DNA from: Verrucomicrobium sp. BvORR034
Lineage (GTDB): Bacteria > Verrucomicrobiota > Verrucomicrobiia > Verrucomicrobiales > Verrucomicrobiaceae
Direction of reading: 5' to 3'
NCBI RefSeq assembly: GCF_000739635.1
Contig: NZ_BATQ01000058.1
Span: 1 to 64,000 of the forward strand
Length of the DNA: 64,000 bases
The translations under genes and the position numbers were made by a program. Position 1 is the stretch's first letter, and each line of letters begins with the position of its first letter. The notes beneath the pieces are model-generated. The model saw only the letters and a list, made by a program, of their open reading frames with translations. It was not told the DNA's origin and made no database searches. Below, piece by piece: positions 62,719-64,000 of this stretch.

Positions 62719-64000
62719 CTACCGTGGGATCGCGGGGATGTGGTAGGGCAATTCCTGTTGATACAGGCTCAGGCGGCGCTCCATCCTCTGGCGGGTGGGG
62801 GCAGGCACATTGGGATCAGCGAGCGCCTGTTGGGCGTACTTCTTGGCGTTCTCAAAATCGCCTGCCTCTGCATGCGCGGCTCCCAGCGTGTCGATGCAGT
62901 CTGCGTTCTTCCAGCCGCTCAACTCGCAGGCTTTGGTCGCTACCTGGACGGCCTTGGCTCCATCTCTGAGTTCGCCTTTGGGATGGGACCCCAGCAGGCG
63001 TCCCAACCAGTTCCAGGTTTCCACATCTTCGGGAAGGAGAGTGGATGCCGTGGTGAACTCTGTGAGCGCTTCGTCCCATCGGCCCCGGTTGACGTAGGCG
63101 ATGGCCAGGTTTTTGTGAGTCTGCCCGTCTTTGGGGGCCAGCTTGATGGCTGCGTCCAGATCGGTGAGGGCCTTTTCCGGCTGGCCTGCCTTGTCATATG
63201 CGGCTGCGCGGTTGTTGTAGGCGGGAACGTTGTCTGGGCGCAGACGGATGATCTCTGAAAAGTCGGCGATGGCGTCCTTCAGGGAACCTTCTGCCACGCG
63301 CAGCATGGCGCGGTTGTTGAGGGCAGGGGTGTAGGCGGGGTCGATCTTGAGGGCCTGATTGTAGTCCGTTTGAGCGTCCTTGGTGCGGCCCAGGTTCGCA
63401 TAGTTGAAACCGCGATTGTTGTAGGCAGAGGCGAAATTTGGCAGGAGATCGATGGCCTTGTTGAAGTCGGCCTGGGCCTCCTCGCGTTTGCCGAGGCTGG
63501 CCTTCGTCAGTCCCCGATTGTTGTAGGCGCCTGGGTTCTTGGCGTCCAGCTCGATGGAGGCATTGAAGTCTTCCAGGGCCTTCTCGTACTGGCCAAGATT
63601 CCGACGGGCCTCGCCCCGGCCAGCCAAAGCGTGGGCATAACGGGGCTGAATCTTGATGGCGTTGTCGAAATCTTGAAGAGCGAGGTCCCATTTTTGTTGT
63701 CCGTCGAAGAGATTTCCGCGGTTGTTCAGATAAATGGGGTCGCCGGGCTCAAGCTTGATGGCTTCGCTGTAGTCGAGAATGGCCCGATCATTCTCGCGCA
63801 GACCTTTTCGTGCCTCAGCGCGAACGGCATAAGCAGTGGCGGAGCTGGGATTGAGCTTCAATGCGGCGTCTGCATCCGCGATGGCCTTCTGCCAGGAGAG
63901 CTTCTCCACCCAGGCGAGAGCGCGATTCTGCAGAACGATCGCTTCGAACCGGGAATCCAGACCTTTGGCAAGGGCGGAAGTGTAATGGGTGATCGCGAGA
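62719..64000 (-). CDS. TPR-repeat protein, N-terminus beyond the window
   Basis: The open frame runs to the window edge without a stop, and the extra codons (ITHYTSALAKGLDSRFEAIVLQNRALAWVEKL) continue the repeat pattern, so the start lies to the right of 64000. At least ten 34-residue tetratricopeptide repeats are visible, with the recurrent YNNRG, ADYNKAI and LKPxx patterns. It is probably a scaffold for protein-protein contacts. No enzyme domain is seen in this part. It is convergent with the lyase gene, 20 bases away. Confidence 0.85.
   Translation of the reverse strand, partial: LAITHYTSALAKGLDSRFEAIVLQNRALAWVEKLSWQKAIADADAALKLNPSSATAYAVRAEARKGLRENDRAILDYSEAIKLEPGDPIYLNNRGNLFDGQQKWDLALQDFDNAIKIQPRYAHALAGRGEARRNLGQYEKALEDFNASIELDAKNPGAYNNRGLTKASLGKREEAQADFNKAIDLLPNFASAYNNRGFNYANLGRTKDAQTDYNQALKIDPAYTPALNNRAMLRVAEGSLKDAIADFSEIIRLRPDNVPAYNNRAAAYDKAGQPEKALTDLDAAIKLAPKDGQTHKNLAIAYVNRGRWDEALTEFTTASTLLPEDVETWNWLGRLLGSHPKGELRDGAKAVQVATKACELSGWKNADCIDTLGAAHAEAGDFENAKKYAQQALADPNVPAPTRQRMERRLSLYQQELPYHIPAIPR

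Overview
The window is a high-GC bacterial chromosome segment, roughly 60% G+C by eye. It comes from a Gram-negative cell: it carries apolipoprotein N-acyltransferase, several lipobox proteins, a class A penicillin-binding protein and DsbD. The gene mix points to Verrucomicrobiota (inference, no phylogeny was run): a DUF6600-type protein with a charged helix, GntR/periplasmic-binding hybrid regulator, HTTM-domain protein, BlaR1-type M56 protein with a carboxypeptidase-like tail, GHL10 hydrolase, hpnD and many secreted proteins of unknown role. No rRNA, tRNA, CRISPR array, prophage or full insertion sequence was found. Genes are tightly packed, and several convergent pairs overlap at their stops (5592-5595, 22048-22051, 30512-30525, 57728-57783).

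Layout. 1-331: tandem ~146-bp repeats with two conserved hairpins per unit. 622-5595: a zinc metallopeptidase, then two tandem paralogous secreted proteins. 5592-7740 (minus): a cassette of glycosyltransferase, lipoprotein and methyltransferase. 7942-14648 (minus): a proline-rich exported protein, presqualene diphosphate synthase (hpnD) with a coupled membrane protein, and a very large TerB/FHA/ABCG-type transporter. 14906-22051 (plus): ftsH, an RRM protein behind a long structured leader, miaA, a secreted unknown and aroB. 22048-28915: a BlaR1-like M56 receptor with palindromic operators but no adjacent BlaI gene, dprA, lnt and a His/Asp-rich exported protein. 29104-40137: an MFS efflux protein, a sialate-mutarotase-like Kelch protein with an RraA-family protein, a GHL10 hydrolase, an entericidin-like lipoprotein, nadC and PBP1A. 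40376-48145: a DUF6600 protein, dsbD, pyrD and a LytS-type kinase. 48221-57783: small hypotheticals, a GNAT/Pr6Pr pair, an SGNH-esterase/sialidase fusion, an AraC regulator and an HTTM protein. 57728-64000: der, pgsA, bcp, a ~221-bp MITE-like element, a GntR-type regulator, an N-acetylneuraminate-lyase-like aldolase and a TPR protein cut by the window edge.

How the genes fit together. Housekeeping functions are scattered singly: protein quality control (FtsH), tRNA modification (MiaA), shikimate (AroB), NAD (NadC), pyrimidine (PyrD), phospholipid (PgsA), ribosome assembly (Der), lipoprotein and thiol maturation (Lnt, DsbD) and peptidoglycan synthesis (PBP1A). The most suggestive accessory theme is sialic acid use. 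A sialidase fused to an SGNH esterase (52125-53942), a NanM-like mutarotase (30512-31570) and a NanA-like lyase beside a sugar-sensing-type regulator (60629-62698) would cover release, O-deacetylation, anomer conversion and cleavage, although the genes are dispersed. The most unusual single items are the orphan BlaR1-type receptor with its paired operators, the TerB/FHA/ABC fusion, the repeat array at the left edge, the structured leader of the RRM gene and the MITE abutting the bcp stop codon.
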